Source: Alloalcanivorax marinus
GTDB taxonomy: Bacteria; Pseudomonadota; Gammaproteobacteria; Pseudomonadales; Alcanivoracaceae
Reading direction: 5' to 3'
Assembly (NCBI RefSeq): GCF_016785095.1
Contig: NZ_JAEKJB010000001.1
Coordinates: 310,001 to 374,000, forward strand
DNA length: 64,000 bases
In this document: positions 13,366 through 23,476 of the stretch, piece after piece
Position numbering within the stretch: position 1 is the first letter of the stretch
Layout: each line of letters starts with the position of its first letter
Position numbers and translations under genes: made by a program
Notes under the pieces: generated by a model
What the model saw: the letters and a program-made list of their open reading frames with translations, nothing else
Database searches by the model: none
What the model was told of the DNA's origin: nothing

Positions 13366-15741
13366 CTAGAAAGTTTGGCCCAGGGAGAACTGGAACACTT
13401 CCGTGTCGTCGCCGGATTCATCGTTGATCGGCGTGGCCAGGTTGAAGCTGAGCGGGCCGATGGCGGTCAGCCAGCTCAGCCCGATGCCCACGGAGGTGCG
13501 CAGTTCGGTGGCATCGAAATCGTCGCCGATATCGGTGCGCTGGGTCTCGAACACATTGCCCGCGTCGGCGAACAGGAAAGTCCGCACGCTGCGCGAGTCG
13601 GCCGCGAACGGCGTCGGGAAGATCAGCTCCAGGCTGGCTTCGGTGAGCAGGTTACCACCAATCGGGTCCGGATCGGGATCGTTGGTGCCCTGCTGCTGAT
13701 AGTAAAGCGCTTCGGAACGCGGGCCCAGTGAACGCGACTCAAAACCGCGCACCGAACCGATGCCGCCGGCGTAGTAGGCTTCGAAGAACGGCAGCACTTC
13801 ATCGTCGCCGTAGCCGTCACCGTAACCCACGTTGGCGCGGGTACGCAGCGTCCAGTCGCCGACGATCGGGAAGTACTTCTCCCCTTCCCAGCTCACTTTA
13901 TAGAACAGGTAATCGGAGCCGGGCACCGCGGTCTCCAGCTCGAAGGTGCTGGCCCAGCCACGATCCGGCAGGATGCCGCGGTTCAGGGTGCTGGTGCGCA
14001 GCGAGGCATTGAACTTGAACTCGTTGAACTTCTCCCCTTCCTGCTCGATGAAATCATCGATCGCCACGGCGATGTAGTCGCCGCGCTGCACCTTGGTCTG
14101 CTCGACACCACCGCCGAAGTTCAGACGGGTGTATTCGGAAATCGGATAACCAAAGGTCACCGAGCCGCCGGCGCGGTCCGCCGCGTAGGACGAGATGCGG
14201 GTCTCGTCGAAGTCGATTTTCGAGTAGAACAGGCTGAAGCCCCGGCTCACCCCGTCCAGAGTGTAGTACGGGTTGTAGTGCGAGAAGCTGTAGGAGTCGC
14301 GGATATCACTGCGGCTCAGGGAGAACGACACCCGGTTGCCGCTGCCACGGAAGTTGTTCTGGCTGATGTTGGCGCCGAAGATCACGCCGGAGGCATCGGA
14401 ATAGCCCACGTTGGCGCCGATGGAACCGGACGGCTGCTCTTCCACGTCATAGTTCACGTCCACCAGATCCTCGGAGCCCGGCACCCGCTCGGTATCCGCC
14501 TGCACGGTACTGAAGTAGCCGAGCCGCTGCAGACGTTCCCGGGAAAGATCGATCAGAGAAGTGTTGGCCGGCGCGTCCTCGAACTGACGCAGCTCGCGGC
14601 GCAGCACTTCGTCGGAAGTCTTGGCGTTGCCGCTGAAGCCGATGCGGCGCACATAGACGCGGCGACCCGGATCCACGTAGAAGGTCACGTCCACGGTATT
14701 GCCGTCGCCGGTCTCCTGCTCCACGCCGCGCACCTCGGCGAAGGTGTAGCCTTCGTTGCCCAGGCGGCGCTTGATCAGGTCACTGGTGTAGGTCACCAGT
14801 TGCTGGCTGAACACCTGGCCCTTCTGGATCACCACCAGCGGTTTCAACTCCTTCTCGCTGACCACCAGATCACCGGAAAGCTGCACGTCGTTGACGCGGA
14901 ACTGCTCGCCCTCGGCCACGTTCACCGTGATCAGCACACGTTCGCGATCCGGAGTCACGGACACCTGGGTGGATTCGATGGAGAAGTTGATGTAGCCCCG
15001 GTCCAGGTAATAGGAACGCAACCGTTCCAGGTCACCGGCCAGACGTTGACGGGAATATTTATCGTCGCCCTTGATGAACGACCAGAAGTGGGACGGGCTG
15101 AGCTCGAAGTCCTCGAGCAATTCCTCGTCGCTGAACAGGGTATTGCCGACGATATTGATGTCGCTGATGCGCGCCGCCTTGCCCTCGTAGATGTTGATCT
15201 TGAGAGCCACCCGGTTGCGCGGCAGCGGCGTCACCTCGGTTTCGATGTCCGCGCCATAACGGCCCTGGGCGATGTACTGGCGCTCCAGCTCGCCGGAGAT
15301 CGACTCCAGGGTGGAGCGCTGGAACACCTCACCCTCGGCCAGGCCGGCCTGGGTGAGCCCCTTGCGCAGGTCCTCTTCCTGAATCGACTTGTTCCCGTCC
15401 AGCTCGATGCGGGCGATGCTGGGGCGCTCGGCCACCACCACCACCAGATCGTCGCCGTCGCGGCCCAGTTGCACATTCTCGTAGTTGCCGGTGGCGAACA
15501 GCCGCTTGACCGCCTCGCGCACGTCATCCTTGTCGATGGTGTCACCGGGCTGGATCGGCAGGGCCGCGTAGACCCGTTCCACCGGCAACCGCTGCAGGCC
15601 CTCGACGCGGATGTCATGGACCTTGTACGGCAACAGTCCGGCGGACGTTTGCGCCTGGGCCGGGAAGAAAATGCAGAAAGAAACGATGACGAGCGTGGCG
15701 CCAAGCAGGCGACTTAGAGGGTTATTCGCGGCGAAATTCAT
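13366..15741 (-). CDS. bamA: Outer-membrane assembly factor BamA
   Basis: Central outer-membrane barrel of the BAM complex that inserts other barrels. An N-terminal signal peptide (cut near AQA, residue 31) is followed by five POTRA domains to about residue 430 and a 16-strand barrel domain. The loop-6 motif SVRGFE is present near residue 670, and the protein ends in phenylalanine (SLGQTF), the usual C-terminal signature of outer-membrane barrels. Length 791 is normal. Its start overlaps the rseP stop by four bases, coupling the two envelope genes. Confidence 0.98.
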   Translation of the reverse strand: MNFAANNPLSRLLGATLVIVSFCIFFPAQAQTSAGLLPYKVHDIRVEGLQRLPVERVYAALPIQPGDTIDKDDVREAVKRLFATGNYENVQLGRDGDDLVVVVAERPSIARIELDGNKSIQEEDLRKGLTQAGLAEGEVFQRSTLESISGELERQYIAQGRYGADIETEVTPLPRNRVALKINIYEGKAARISDINIVGNTLFSDEELLEDFELSPSHFWSFIKGDDKYSRQRLAGDLERLRSYYLDRGYINFSIESTQVSVTPDRERVLITVNVAEGEQFRVNDVQLSGDLVVSEKELKPLVVIQKGQVFSQQLVTYTSDLIKRRLGNEGYTFAEVRGVEQETGDGNTVDVTFYVDPGRRVYVRRIGFSGNAKTSDEVLRRELRQFEDAPANTSLIDLSRERLQRLGYFSTVQADTERVPGSEDLVDVNYDVEEQPSGSIGANVGYSDASGVIFGANISQNNFRGSGNRVSFSLSRSDIRDSYSFSHYNPYYTLDGVSRGFSLFYSKIDFDETRISSYAADRAGGSVTFGYPISEYTRLNFGGGVEQTKVQRGDYIAVAIDDFIEQEGEKFNEFKFNASLRTSTLNRGILPDRGWASTFELETAVPGSDYLFYKVSWEGEKYFPIVGDWTLRTRANVGYGDGYGDDEVLPFFEAYYAGGIGSVRGFESRSLGPRSEALYYQQQGTNDPDPDPIGGNLLTEASLELIFPTPFAADSRSVRTFLFADAGNVFETQRTDIGDDFDATELRTSVGIGLSWLTAIGPLSFNLATPINDESGDDTEVFQFSLGQTF

Positions 15742-17051
15742 GAAAACTGTCGCACCAGGTCGTTATAGATGGCCAACAACATGAAACTGACCACCAGCGT
15801 CAGCCCCACGCCCTGAGCGGTCATCAGCAACCGCTCCGGCAGGCTGCGCCCGCGTATCATTTCAATGATGCCGAAGAGAATCCAGCCACCGTCCAGCATG
15901 GGCACGGGCAGCAAATTGATCACCCCGAGGGTGATGCTCAGATACGCCAGCAGCATAAGGAAGCTGGCGAAACCCACGGCGGCGCTTTCACCGGCCACCT
16001 GGGCAATGGTCACCGGGCCGCCGAGACTGTCCAGCGGCAAATGACCGGTGAATAACTTGACCACGCTGGCCCAGATCACGTTCACCTGTTGGGCGAAACG
16101 ATCACCGGCGGCACCCACCGCGGCCACGGGATTGTAGGTGTGCTCCACCAGGCCGCCGGGCGCCACGCCCAACTGGCCCACGGTGCGCCCCTGATACTCC
16201 ACCGGCAACGGATACAGCGTCAGTGACACCTGACGACCGTCGCGCAGCACGGTGGCGGGCAGCGCCTCGCCGGCGCTGGCCTGCAGCAGATCACGCCAGG
16301 ACGCCCAGCCGGTGACCGGCTCGCCGGCGGTGGTCAGCACCTGATCATCGACGCGGATGTCGGAACGGGTGGCGCCGCTGTCCTCGGCGACCCGGCCGAT
16401 CAGCACCGCCTGGTGCAGGCCCAGGGCGGAGAACGGCGATTGCTCCGGGTCGGCGGACCACGGGCCCAGGTTCAACTCGCGCACCGTGGTGCCGCCGCCG
16501 GCCTCGCGGACCCGTACCGGCACCGGTGCTTCCTCGCCCAGGTGCAGCACCAGGGCGCTGATCACGTCCTGCCAGCCTTCCACCTCGCGGCCATCCACCG
16601 CCAGCCACTGGTCACCGGCCTGGAAACCGGCCTCGGCCGCCGCCGATTGCGGCGCCGGCGCGCCCACCACCGCCAGGCTGTCGCGCTGGCCCACGGCCAT
16701 CATCAGCAGCCAGTAGATCAGGAAGGCAAGAATGAAATTGAACACCGGGCCGGCGGCATAGACCACCACCCGCTGCCAGGCCGGCTTGCCGGAGAACTCC
16801 TCGTCCTCGCGGGCGTCCGGCGGCAGTTCATCGTCACGGCGATCCAGCGGCTTGACGAAGCCGCCCAGGGGAATGGCGCTGATTACCCAGTCGGTGCCTT
16901 TTTTGTCGGTAAAACGCGCCAGGCGCGGGCCGAACCCCACGGAGAAGGTGAGCACGCGCACACCGAAAGCGCGCATGGCCAGAAAGTGGCCCCACTCATG
17001 AAATGCCACGATGACCACGATGGTGACCACAAAGGCCAGCAGCGTCAGCAT
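15738..17051 (-). CDS. rseP: Site-2 intramembrane zinc protease RseP
   Basis: Inner-membrane metalloprotease that cuts anti-sigma-E RseA and leftover signal peptides. The zinc motif HEWGH is near residue 18 in the first membrane helix. Two periplasmic PDZ domains occupy about residues 120-310, and the second metal motif [11 protein letters not shown] is near residue 385 in a C-terminal membrane segment. Length 437 is close to the E. coli protein. It overlaps dxr by seven bases and bamA by four, inside the envelope operon. Confidence 0.97.
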   Translation of the reverse strand: MLTLLAFVVTIVVIVAFHEWGHFLAMRAFGVRVLTFSVGFGPRLARFTDKKGTDWVISAIPLGGFVKPLDRRDDELPPDAREDEEFSGKPAWQRVVVYAAGPVFNFILAFLIYWLLMMAVGQRDSLAVVGAPAPQSAAAEAGFQAGDQWLAVDGREVEGWQDVISALVLHLGEEAPVPVRVREAGGGTTVRELNLGPWSADPEQSPFSALGLHQAVLIGRVAEDSGATRSDIRVDDQVLTTAGEPVTGWASWRDLLQASAGEALPATVLRDGRQVSLTLYPLPVEYQGRTVGQLGVAPGGLVEHTYNPVAAVGAAGDRFAQQVNVIWASVVKLFTGHLPLDSLGGPVTIAQVAGESAAVGFASFLMLLAYLSITLGVINLLPVPMLDGGWILFGIIEMIRGRSLPERLLMTAQGVGLTLVVSFMLLAIYNDLVRQFS

Positions 17052-18235
17052 GCCTTCTCCTCGATCAGGCGCCGGGCCAGGCCGCGCGCCTCGCTATCCA
17101 CATTCATCACCGCGTCCACGTCGGCGCAGGCCGGCGCCGGCAGTCGCGACAGGGTCTCCGCCACCACCGCGCCGATGCCGTTGAAGCTCAGGCGGCGGTC
17201 GAGAAAGGCGGCCACCGCCTCCTCGTTGGCGGCATTGAGCACCGCGGTGGCGGCGCCGCCGGTTTCCATGGCCTGACGGGCCAGCCCCAGGCAGGGAAAG
17301 GCCGCGTCGTCCGGGGCCTGGAAATCCAGGCCCGCCAGGGCCGCGAAATCCAGCCCCGGCGCGCCGGATTCAATACGATCCGGCCAGGACAAGGCGCAAG
17401 CGATCGGCGTGCGCATGTCCGGCGTGCCCATCTGCGCCAGCACCGAACCATCCAGGTACTCGACCATGGAGTGCACCACGCTTTGCGGGTGAATCACCAC
17501 CTCGATGCGCGCCGGCGGCACGTCGAACAGCCAGCACGCCTCGATGAACTCCAGCCCTTTGTTCATCAGGGTGGCGGAGTCCACGGAAATCTTCGGGCCC
17601 ATGTCCCAGTTGGGATGGCGTACCGCCTGCTCCGGCGTCACCGACGCCAGCCGCGCCCGGTCCCAGCCCAGAAAAGGGCCGCCGGAAGCGGTCAGCAGCA
17701 GGCGCCGAACGCCGGGGCCCACGCCGTCGGCGGGCAGGCACTGGAAGATGGCGTTGTGCTCCGAATCCACCGGCAACAGCGTGGCGCCGTGGTGTTTCAC
17801 GGCGTCCATGAACAGAGCGCCGGTGACCACCAGGGTCTCCTTGTTGGCGAGCAGGATCTTCTTGCCCGCCTCCACCGCCGCCAGAGTCGGTCGCACGCCG
17901 GCGGCGCCGACGATGGCCGCCACCACGGTATCCGCCTCGTCCAGGGCCGCCACGCGGGCCACGCCCTCGTGGCCACCCAGGACCTCGGTGTCAGACCCGG
18001 CCTCCCGGAGATGGTTCCGGAGCGCCTCGGCGCCGGCCTCGTCGGCCAGGGCGGCGTAGCGCGGGTGCCAGGCCAGGCAGTGTTCGGCCAGTTCCCGCCA
18101 GCGATGGCCGGCGGTCAGGCCGACCACCCGGTAGCGCTCCGGGTGGCGCGCCAGCACGTCCAGGGTCTGGCGACCGATGCTGCCGGTGGCGCCGAGAATG
18201 GTAACCGCTTCAACGGGCTCAGTCTTCCCGATCAA
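17045..18235 (-). CDS. dxr: 1-deoxy-D-xylulose-5-phosphate reductoisomerase (Dxr)
   Basis: Converts DXP to MEP with NADPH, committing carbon to the non-mevalonate isoprenoid route that feeds UppS next door. The NADPH-binding loop [15 protein letters not shown] lies near residue 14. The metal and substrate region has [15 protein letters not shown] and SGGPFLGW, followed by [25 protein letters not shown] sequence. Length 396 is typical. It overlaps both cdsA and rseP by a few bases. Confidence 0.98.
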   Translation of the reverse strand: MIGKTEPVEAVTILGATGSIGRQTLDVLARHPERYRVVGLTAGHRWRELAEHCLAWHPRYAALADEAGAEALRNHLREAGSDTEVLGGHEGVARVAALDEADTVVAAIVGAAGVRPTLAAVEAGKKILLANKETLVVTGALFMDAVKHHGATLLPVDSEHNAIFQCLPADGVGPGVRRLLLTASGGPFLGWDRARLASVTPEQAVRHPNWDMGPKISVDSATLMNKGLEFIEACWLFDVPPARIEVVIHPQSVVHSMVEYLDGSVLAQMGTPDMRTPIACALSWPDRIESGAPGLDFAALAGLDFQAPDDAAFPCLGLARQAMETGGAATAVLNAANEEAVAAFLDRRLSFNGIGAVVAETLSRLPAPACADVDAVMNVDSEARGLARRLIEEKAC

Positions 18236-19056
18236 GGATGACCTCCCGGGAGCGCGAACCAGTTGAGGCCGGCCAGCGCCACCGGCAGCGCCGCGGTGAC
18301 GCTGTCGATACGGTCCAGCATGCCGCCGTGGCCGGGCAGCACCGTGCCGCTGTCCTTGATGCCACGCTCGCGCTTGACCATGCTCTCGAACAAATCACCC
18401 AGCACCGAGGCCAGGACCGTCATCAGGGCCACCACCATGAGCGCCGGCAGCGAGGCATTCAGCCAGCCGGTGTAGAACACCGCCGCCACCACCGCCAGGG
18501 CCAGCACCACGCCACCGACCAGGCCTTCCACGGTCTTGCCGGGGCTCACCAGGGGCGCCAGCTTGTGGCGGCCCAGGGCACGTCCGGCGAAGTAGGCGCC
18601 GGTATCCGCCGCCCACACCCAGACCAGAATGAACAACAGTGCCCAGGGGCCGGCCAGCCCCAGGGCACCGTGGTCCTGCAGCTCCACCACCGCCATCCAG
18701 GACGGCACCAGCAGCAGCCAGCCCACCGGCGCCATCAGCGCCGGCCGGAACCAGTAGCGGGCATTGCGCGGATAGCCCAGCACCGCCACCAGAGCGAGCA
18801 GCCACCACAGCGGCAGCACGGTAAGCACCCAGGCCGGGCGCAGGGTCTCGGCGGCCACCATCAGCACCGCCAGCAGCACGCACCAGAGCAGGCGCAGCGC
18901 CAGGGACCAGCGGCCGATCATCGCCGACCATTCCCAGCCACCGACCAGGAAGAAGGCCCCCGCCACCAGCGCGAAGGGCGTCCGCCCCAGCCCGAAAACC
19001 GCCCCCAGAACCACGGGCAGCAGGACCAGGGCGGTGATCACCCGGAGTTTCAGCAT
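18232..19056 (-). CDS. cdsA: Phosphatidate cytidylyltransferase (CdsA)
   Basis: Makes CDP-diacylglycerol from phosphatidate and CTP at the inner membrane, the branch point for all phospholipids. The protein from the ATG at 19056 ([16 protein letters not shown]) has about seven to eight hydrophobic segments. Near the C-terminus it has the family signature [10 protein letters not shown] followed by [13 protein letters not shown]. Its 274 residues are normal. A longer in-frame extension upstream overlaps uppS coding sequence and is rejected. The chosen start overlaps the uppS stop by seven bases. Confidence 0.97.
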   Translation of the reverse strand: MLKLRVITALVLLPVVLGAVFGLGRTPFALVAGAFFLVGGWEWSAMIGRWSLALRLLWCVLLAVLMVAAETLRPAWVLTVLPLWWLLALVAVLGYPRNARYWFRPALMAPVGWLLLVPSWMAVVELQDHGALGLAGPWALLFILVWVWAADTGAYFAGRALGRHKLAPLVSPGKTVEGLVGGVVLALAVVAAVFYTGWLNASLPALMVVALMTVLASVLGDLFESMVKRERGIKDSGTVLPGHGGMLDRIDSVTAALPVALAGLNWFALPGGHP

Positions 19057-19838
19057 TGTTGTTCTCCGTCGGGCTCGTTCACCTGATCGCCGGAGCGACC
19101 GAAACGGCGCTGGCGGCCCGCATAGTCTTCCAGGGCGGCATCCAGGGCGTCGCCGTCGAAATCCGGCCACAGCGCCGGCGTGAAGTACAACTCCGCGTAG
19201 GCCGCCTGCCACAGCAGAAAATTGCTTAAACGCCGCTCGCCACCGGTGCGGATCAACAGATCCAGCGGCGGCAAGCCGGCGGTGGAAACACGGGCGTCGA
19301 GGGCGGCGGCGTCGATGTCCGCCGGGTCCAGGCGGCCATCGCGGGCATCGCGGGCCAGGGAGGCGGCGGCCTGGGCCAGATCCCACTGGCCACCATAATT
19401 GACCGCCACCACCAGGGTCATGCGGTCATTGCCGGCGGTGCGCGCCTCGGCCTCGGCCATGCCCAGGCGCAACGGCTCCACGAAAGCGTCGCGGTCACCG
19501 ATGAAACGCAGCCGCACGCCGTTGCCGTGCAGTTCGTCGACGCGCTCGCCGAGCGCGTTCACGAACAGCCCCATGAGGTGGTTGACCTCGTCCTCGGGAC
19601 GGCGCCAGTTCTCGGAGCTGAAGGCGAACAGGGTGACCACTTCGATGCCATGGCGGGCCGCCCGGCGGATCACTTTCTGCACGGTGCGCTCGCCGGCGCG
19701 GTGGCCGTCCGCGCCGGGCAGGCCGCGATGCCGCGCCCAGCGGTTGTTGCCATCCATGATGATCGCCAGGTGCCGGGGCACGGCGCCCCGGTGACTGTCG
19801 ATATCCGGCGCGGAAGAGTCGGGTGTCTTATCGTCCAT
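19050..19838 (-). CDS. uppS: Undecaprenyl diphosphate synthase (UppS)
   Basis: Cis-prenyltransferase that builds the C55 lipid carrier for peptidoglycan and LPS. The motif HLAIIMDGNNRWA is near residue 25 with the catalytic Asp, followed by LFAFSSENW, a region near TLVVAVNYGG, and DLLIRTGGERRLSNFLLWQ. Length from the ATG at 19838 is 262. This start lies directly after a hairpin-plus-T-run terminator (19839-19874) and has no ribosome binding site; the alternative ATG at 19868 lies inside that hairpin. How uppS is transcribed and translated past frr is therefore unclear. Confidence 0.95.
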   Translation of the reverse strand: MDDKTPDSSAPDIDSHRGAVPRHLAIIMDGNNRWARHRGLPGADGHRAGERTVQKVIRRAARHGIEVVTLFAFSSENWRRPEDEVNHLMGLFVNALGERVDELHGNGVRLRFIGDRDAFVEPLRLGMAEAEARTAGNDRMTLVVAVNYGGQWDLAQAAASLARDARDGRLDPADIDAAALDARVSTAGLPPLDLLIRTGGERRLSNFLLWQAAYAELYFTPALWPDFDGDALDAALEDYAGRQRRFGRSGDQVNEPDGEQQC

Positions 19839-19874
19839 AAAAAAAGATCGGGCTGCCGCAAGCGGCATCCCGAT
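19839..19874 (-). terminator. Rho-independent terminator after frr, abutting the uppS start
   Basis: On the minus strand ATCGGG-A-TGCCGC pairs with GCGGCA-G-CCCGAT (two 6-bp stems, one mismatch, 2-base loop) followed by C and seven Ts, then directly the ATG of uppS. The shape is a strong intrinsic terminator placed 55 bases after frr. It may act as an attenuator for the uppS-cdsA-dxr operon. Confidence 0.8.
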
Positions 19875-19929
19875 ATCACCGTTCAGTGTATTCGGACAAC
19901 GGCCGGAGCGGGCGCTGCGCCCTGCCCGC

Positions 19930-20487
19930 TTATACCGTCATCAACTCCTCTTCCTTCACTTTCAGCATCTTGTCCACTTCAGCCACCATCTTGTCGGTAA
20001 GCTGCTGGATCTGTTCCTCGCCGTGCCGGGCCTCGTCCTCGGAGATTTCCTTCTCCTTGAGCAGGTCCTTGAGGTCACCGTTGGCGTCACGGCGGATATT
20101 GCGAATCGCCACTTTGGCGTTCTCGCCCTCACCGCGCACGTGCTTCACCAGGCCCTTGCGGGTTTCCTCGGTGAGCGGCGGCAGCGGCAAGCGGATCACG
20201 GTGCCGGCGGTGGAGGGATTGAGCCCCAGATCGGAGGTCATGATCGCCTTTTCCACATCCGGAACCAGGGATTTGTCGAACGGCGACACGATCAGGGTGC
20301 GACCCTCTTCCACGGAGATATTGGCCACCTGATTGAGCGGCGTATCGGACCCGTAGTAACTCACGTGAATTCCGTCCAGCAGGCTCGGATGGGCCCGCCC
20401 GGTACGGGTTTTCTTGAGCGCCGAATCCAGCGCCTCAAGGCTTTTCTTCATGCGTGACTGGGCGTCTTTCCGGATGTCCTCGATCAC
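19930..20487 (-). CDS. frr: Ribosome recycling factor (Frr)
   Basis: With EF-G splits post-termination ribosomes. The 185-residue protein starts [20 protein letters not shown] and contains the family's [15 protein letters not shown] and [17 protein letters not shown]. The start is a GTG that overlaps the pyrH stop in a GTGA, so translation is coupled. Followed by a strong terminator. Gene order tsf-pyrH-frr is standard. Confidence 0.98.
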   Translation of the reverse strand: MIEDIRKDAQSRMKKSLEALDSALKKTRTGRAHPSLLDGIHVSYYGSDTPLNQVANISVEEGRTLIVSPFDKSLVPDVEKAIMTSDLGLNPSTAGTVIRLPLPPLTEETRKGLVKHVRGEGENAKVAIRNIRRDANGDLKDLLKEKEISEDEARHGEEQIQQLTDKMVAEVDKMLKVKEEELMTV

Positions 20488-21233
20488 CTTTGTTCCTCGC
20501 TGGCTGCTTCCACCAGGGTGCCCTCGTTACCGCCGAGCATCAGGCTCAGCAGCGCACCCTGCTTGTTCATGTTGAACACACGCAACGGCATGTCGTGGTC
20601 ACGGCACAGACAGATCGCGGTCAGGTCCATGACGCCGAGCTTGCGGTCGATGACCTCGTCGTAGGTCAACCGATCGTATTTCTCGGCCTGCGGATTGGTC
20701 ACCGGATCGTCATTGTAGACGCCGTCCACCTTGGTGGCCTTAAGAACCACGTCGGCGCTGATTTCGATGCCGCGCAGGCAGGCCGCGGAATCCGTGGTGA
20801 AGAACGGATTGCCGGTGCCGGCGCAGAAAATCACCACCTCGCCGTTCTTGAGATGGCGGTTGGCGTTGCGGTGGTCATAATGCTCCACGATACCGCTCAT
20901 GGGAATGGCCGACATGAGACGGGTGCGGATATTGGAGCGTTCCAGGGCATCGCGCATGGCCAGCCCGTTCATTACCGTGGCCAGCATGCCCATGTGGTCA
21001 CCGGCCACGCGGTCCAGGCCGGCGGTCTGCAAAGCGGCGCCACGGAACAGGTTGCCGCCGCCGATCACCAGCCCGACTTGCACGCCGATACCCACCAGCT
21101 GGCCAATTTCCAATGACAGGGTGTCCAGCACCCGGGGGTCGATGCCGAACCCCTCCTCGCCCGCCAGCGCCTCACCGCTCAACTTCAGCAGAATGCGGTT
21201 GTAGCGCGGCGAGCGCTCCTTGTTCTTGGCCAT
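20484..21233 (-). CDS. pyrH: UMP kinase (PyrH)
   Basis: Phosphorylates UMP to UDP, supplying the CTP made by PyrG. It belongs to the amino acid kinase fold: [13 protein letters not shown] near residue 15, [10 protein letters not shown] for phosphate binding, [14 protein letters not shown] for UMP, and [14 protein letters not shown] use the ATG giving [12 protein letters not shown] because GGAG lies eight bases before it; a start seven codons upstream is open but less likely. Length 249. A perfect hairpin at 21275-21297 lies in its leader. Confidence 0.97.
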   Translation of the reverse strand: MAKNKERSPRYNRILLKLSGEALAGEEGFGIDPRVLDTLSLEIGQLVGIGVQVGLVIGGGNLFRGAALQTAGLDRVAGDHMGMLATVMNGLAMRDALERSNIRTRLMSAIPMSGIVEHYDHRNANRHLKNGEVVIFCAGTGNPFFTTDSAACLRGIEISADVVLKATKVDGVYNDDPVTNPQAEKYDRLTYDEVIDRKLGVMDLTAICLCRDHDMPLRVFNMNKQGALLSLMLGGNEGTLVEAASEEQR

Positions 21234-21254
21234 CTCTTGATCTCCGCCACTCAT

Positions 21255-21389
21255 GAATACCCGCCGTTTTTCCGACCGCCGGCTCGCTGCCGGCGGTTAA
21301 TGAAACCATTTGGAGGCGATCAAGCCAAGGCACCCGGCCGATTTGGCCCGTTCCCCGCCCGATAACGCCCCGGGCCGCGCGTCCGCCCG
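21255..21389 (-). promoter_or_regulatory. pyrH leader with hairpin and weak promoter candidate
   Basis: Between the tsf terminator and pyrH the minus strand shows a weak promoter candidate, TTGATC and TTAACC with 17 bases between (21295-21323). It also has a perfect 9-bp hairpin, ACCGCCGGC/GCCGGCGGT with a 5-base loop, at 21275-21297. The hairpin lacks a T-run and is not a terminator. The promoter would allow pyrH-frr to be expressed apart from rpsB-tsf. Confidence 0.3.
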
Positions 21390-21426
21390 AAAAAAACGCC
21401 TTGCTGGGCTCGGCCAACAAGGCGTT
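21390..21426 (-). terminator. Terminator after tsf
   Basis: Minus-strand AACGCCTTG...CAAGGCGTT stem (9 bp, then an internal bulge and TGG/CCA) followed by a run of seven Ts. It lies about 40 bases after the tsf stop and closes the rpsB-tsf unit. Confidence 0.85.
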
Positions 21427-21464
21427 CTTGCGCGGCAGCGCGACAAAGCCAAGCCCCAGCGGGC

Positions 21465-22349
21465 TTACTGCTTCGCCTGTGCCATCACTTCCGCGGCGAA
21501 GTCCACTTCTTCCTTCTCGATGCCCTCGCCGACCACCAGGCGCTCGAACGCCACCACTTCGGCACCGGCGTCCTGCACCAGTTTGCCCACGGTGGTGTTG
21601 GGGTCCTTCACGAACGGCTGATCGTTCAGGCTCACTTCCTTGAGGAACTTGTTGATGCGGCCGCCGAGCATCTTCTCGACGATTTCCGCCGGCTTGCCTT
21701 CCATGTCCGGCTGGGCACGGATGATTTCACGCTCTTTGTCGAGCACGTCCTCGGGCACCTGGTCGGACTTGACCACCATCGGCGCCACGGCCGCCACGTG
21801 CATGGACACATCCTTGGCCAGCTCCGCGTCGCCGCCACCGGACAGGGCCACCAGCACGCCGATCTTGCCGCCGTGCACGTAGGAACCGACCAGGCCGTCG
21901 GTGGCGTTCAGACGCACCGCGCGGCGCACCTGGATGTTCTCACCGATTTTCTGAACCAGCGCCTGACGGGCTTCTTCCACGGTGGCGCCCTCTTCGAGCT
22001 TGAGCTCGCCGATCTTGGCGGCGTCCACTTCGTCGGCGGCCAGAGCGGCACCGGCAACTTTTTCGCAGAAGCCCAGGAAGTTGTCATCACGGGCCACGAA
22101 GTCGGTTTCGGAGTTGATCTCCACCATCACCGCGCGGGTGTTATCGTCGCTGGAAGCCACCACCACGGCGCCTTCGGCGGCGGTGCGGCCGGCTTTCTTG
22201 GCGGCTTTCGCCTGGCCGGACTTACGCAGGTCGTCAATGGCTTTCTCGATGTCGCCATCCGCTTCCACCAGCGCTTTTTTGCACTCCATCATGCCGAGCC
22301 CGGTGCGCTCGCGCAGCTCTTTCACCATTGCAGCAGTTACAGCAGCCAT
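21465..22349 (-). CDS. tsf: Elongation factor Ts
   Basis: Nucleotide exchange factor for EF-Tu. Begins [17 protein letters not shown] with the family pattern [12 protein letters not shown] near residue 18, and carries the TDFVAR motif that contacts EF-Tu near residue 82, then the coiled-coil and subdomain regions. Its 294 residues are normal. It follows rpsB by 66 bases and is followed by a strong terminator. Confidence 0.98.
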   Translation of the reverse strand: MAAVTAAMVKELRERTGLGMMECKKALVEADGDIEKAIDDLRKSGQAKAAKKAGRTAAEGAVVVASSDDNTRAVMVEINSETDFVARDDNFLGFCEKVAGAALAADEVDAAKIGELKLEEGATVEEARQALVQKIGENIQVRRAVRLNATDGLVGSYVHGGKIGVLVALSGGGDAELAKDVSMHVAAVAPMVVKSDQVPEDVLDKEREIIRAQPDMEGKPAEIVEKMLGGRINKFLKEVSLNDQPFVKDPNTTVGKLVQDAGAEVVAFERLVVGEGIEKEEVDFAAEVMAQAKQ

Positions 22350-22415
22350 GCTTAACCTCTTGAAACTTTGTATTCGGGAATGCGTTCGGGGCGGGCCCGG
22401 CCCGCCCCGGCGTGA

Positions 22416-23180
22416 TCAGCCTTCGGCTTGCTCGCTGGCGGCTTCGCCTTCGGCGGCCTCCACTTCGACGAACTCGCTCTCGCCGCCGCCCTGGGTCTGG
22501 GCGTACTCACGGCCTTCCAGAATGGTGTCGGCGACCGCCTTCACGTACAGCTGGATGGCACGGATGGCGTCGTCGTTGCCCGGGATCACGTAATCGATGT
22601 CGTCCGGATTGGAGTTGGTGTCCACCACGGCCACCACCGGAATACCCAGCTTGCGGGCTTCCTGAACGGCGATGTCCTCATGGTCCACGTCCACCACGAA
22701 CAGAGCATCGGGCAGGCCGCCCATGTCCTTGATGCCGCCGATGGAGCGTTCCAGCTTCTCCATCTCGCGCTGACGCATCAGGTGCTCTTTCTTGGTCAGC
22801 TTGCCGAGGGTGCCATCCTGCTCCTGGGCTTCCAGGTCACGCAGGCGCTTGATGGACTGACGAATGGTCTTCCAGTTGGTGAGCATGCCGCCCAGCCAGC
22901 GGTGATCCACGTAGGGCATGCCGCAGCGCTTGGCTTCCTCGCGGATCGCCTTCTGCGCGGCGCGCTTGGTGCCAACGAACAGGATCTTGTTGTTGCTGGC
23001 CGCCAGCTTGTTCAGGAACGACAGGGCGTCGGTGAACAGCGGCAGGGTGCTTTCCAGATTGATGATGTGGATCTTGTTCCGGGCACCGAAGATGTAGGGT
23101 TTCATCTTCGGGTTCCAGTAACGGGTTTGGTGGCCGAAGTGCACGCCGGCCTTCAGCATATCGCGCATGTTTACGCTCAT
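22416..23180 (-). CDS. rpsB: 30S ribosomal protein S2
   Basis: Small-subunit protein. The ATG giving [20 protein letters not shown] is preceded by AGGAGAG at good spacing; the open frame extends upstream but that part is the untranslated leader. Motifs include [12 protein letters not shown] and [17 protein letters not shown]. Length 254, with an acidic glycine/alanine-rich C-terminal tail longer than in E. coli. Heads the block with tsf and has a long leader of the kind used for autoregulation by S2. Confidence 0.98.
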   Translation of the reverse strand: MSVNMRDMLKAGVHFGHQTRYWNPKMKPYIFGARNKIHIINLESTLPLFTDALSFLNKLAASNNKILFVGTKRAAQKAIREEAKRCGMPYVDHRWLGGMLTNWKTIRQSIKRLRDLEAQEQDGTLGKLTKKEHLMRQREMEKLERSIGGIKDMGGLPDALFVVDVDHEDIAVQEARKLGIPVVAVVDTNSNPDDIDYVIPGNDDAIRAIQLYVKAVADTILEGREYAQTQGGGESEFVEVEAAEGEAASEQAEG

Positions 23181-23357
23181 GGTTTTCTCTCCTGGGTTAG
23201 GCCTCCACGCTCCCGCATGACCCAACCCTTCTTCCTGGGAAGAACGGGCACCCGGAGCCATGTGACGGAGCGTGTGTGTGATTTCCCTTCGCCGACGCCC
23301 AGCGGGTACAATGGCGCACCGCTTCACGGGGCCTGCCCACCGGGGAGCGACGAAGGC
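23181..23357 (-). promoter_or_regulatory. Long rpsB 5' leader, likely S2-responsive
   Basis: The predicted transcript has about 175 untranslated bases. It can form TTCTTCC/GGAAGAA with a 2-base loop and GGGTT/AACCC enclosing GGGTCATGCGGGAG just before the ribosome binding site. Autoregulation of rpsB-tsf by S2 through the leader is known in gammaproteobacteria; assigning it here is inference from length, position and hairpins. Confidence 0.45.
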
Positions 23358-23363
23358 GCGCGC

Positions 23364-23392
23364 TTTATACCACAGCCGCCTGTCACGGGCAA
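23364..23392 (-). promoter_or_regulatory. Sigma-70 promoter for rpsB-tsf
   Basis: Minus-strand TTGCCC and TATAAA separated by exactly 17 bases, with a G+C-rich discriminator after the -10 as is usual for stringently controlled ribosomal genes. Confidence 0.75.
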
Positions 23393-23476
23393 CGAGAAAG
23401 CGGTATACAGCGCCCGGCCACCACCCGCTTTCTGGCCACCCAAGCCACTGAAAACGCTGGAGTTTCCCTGATCAAC

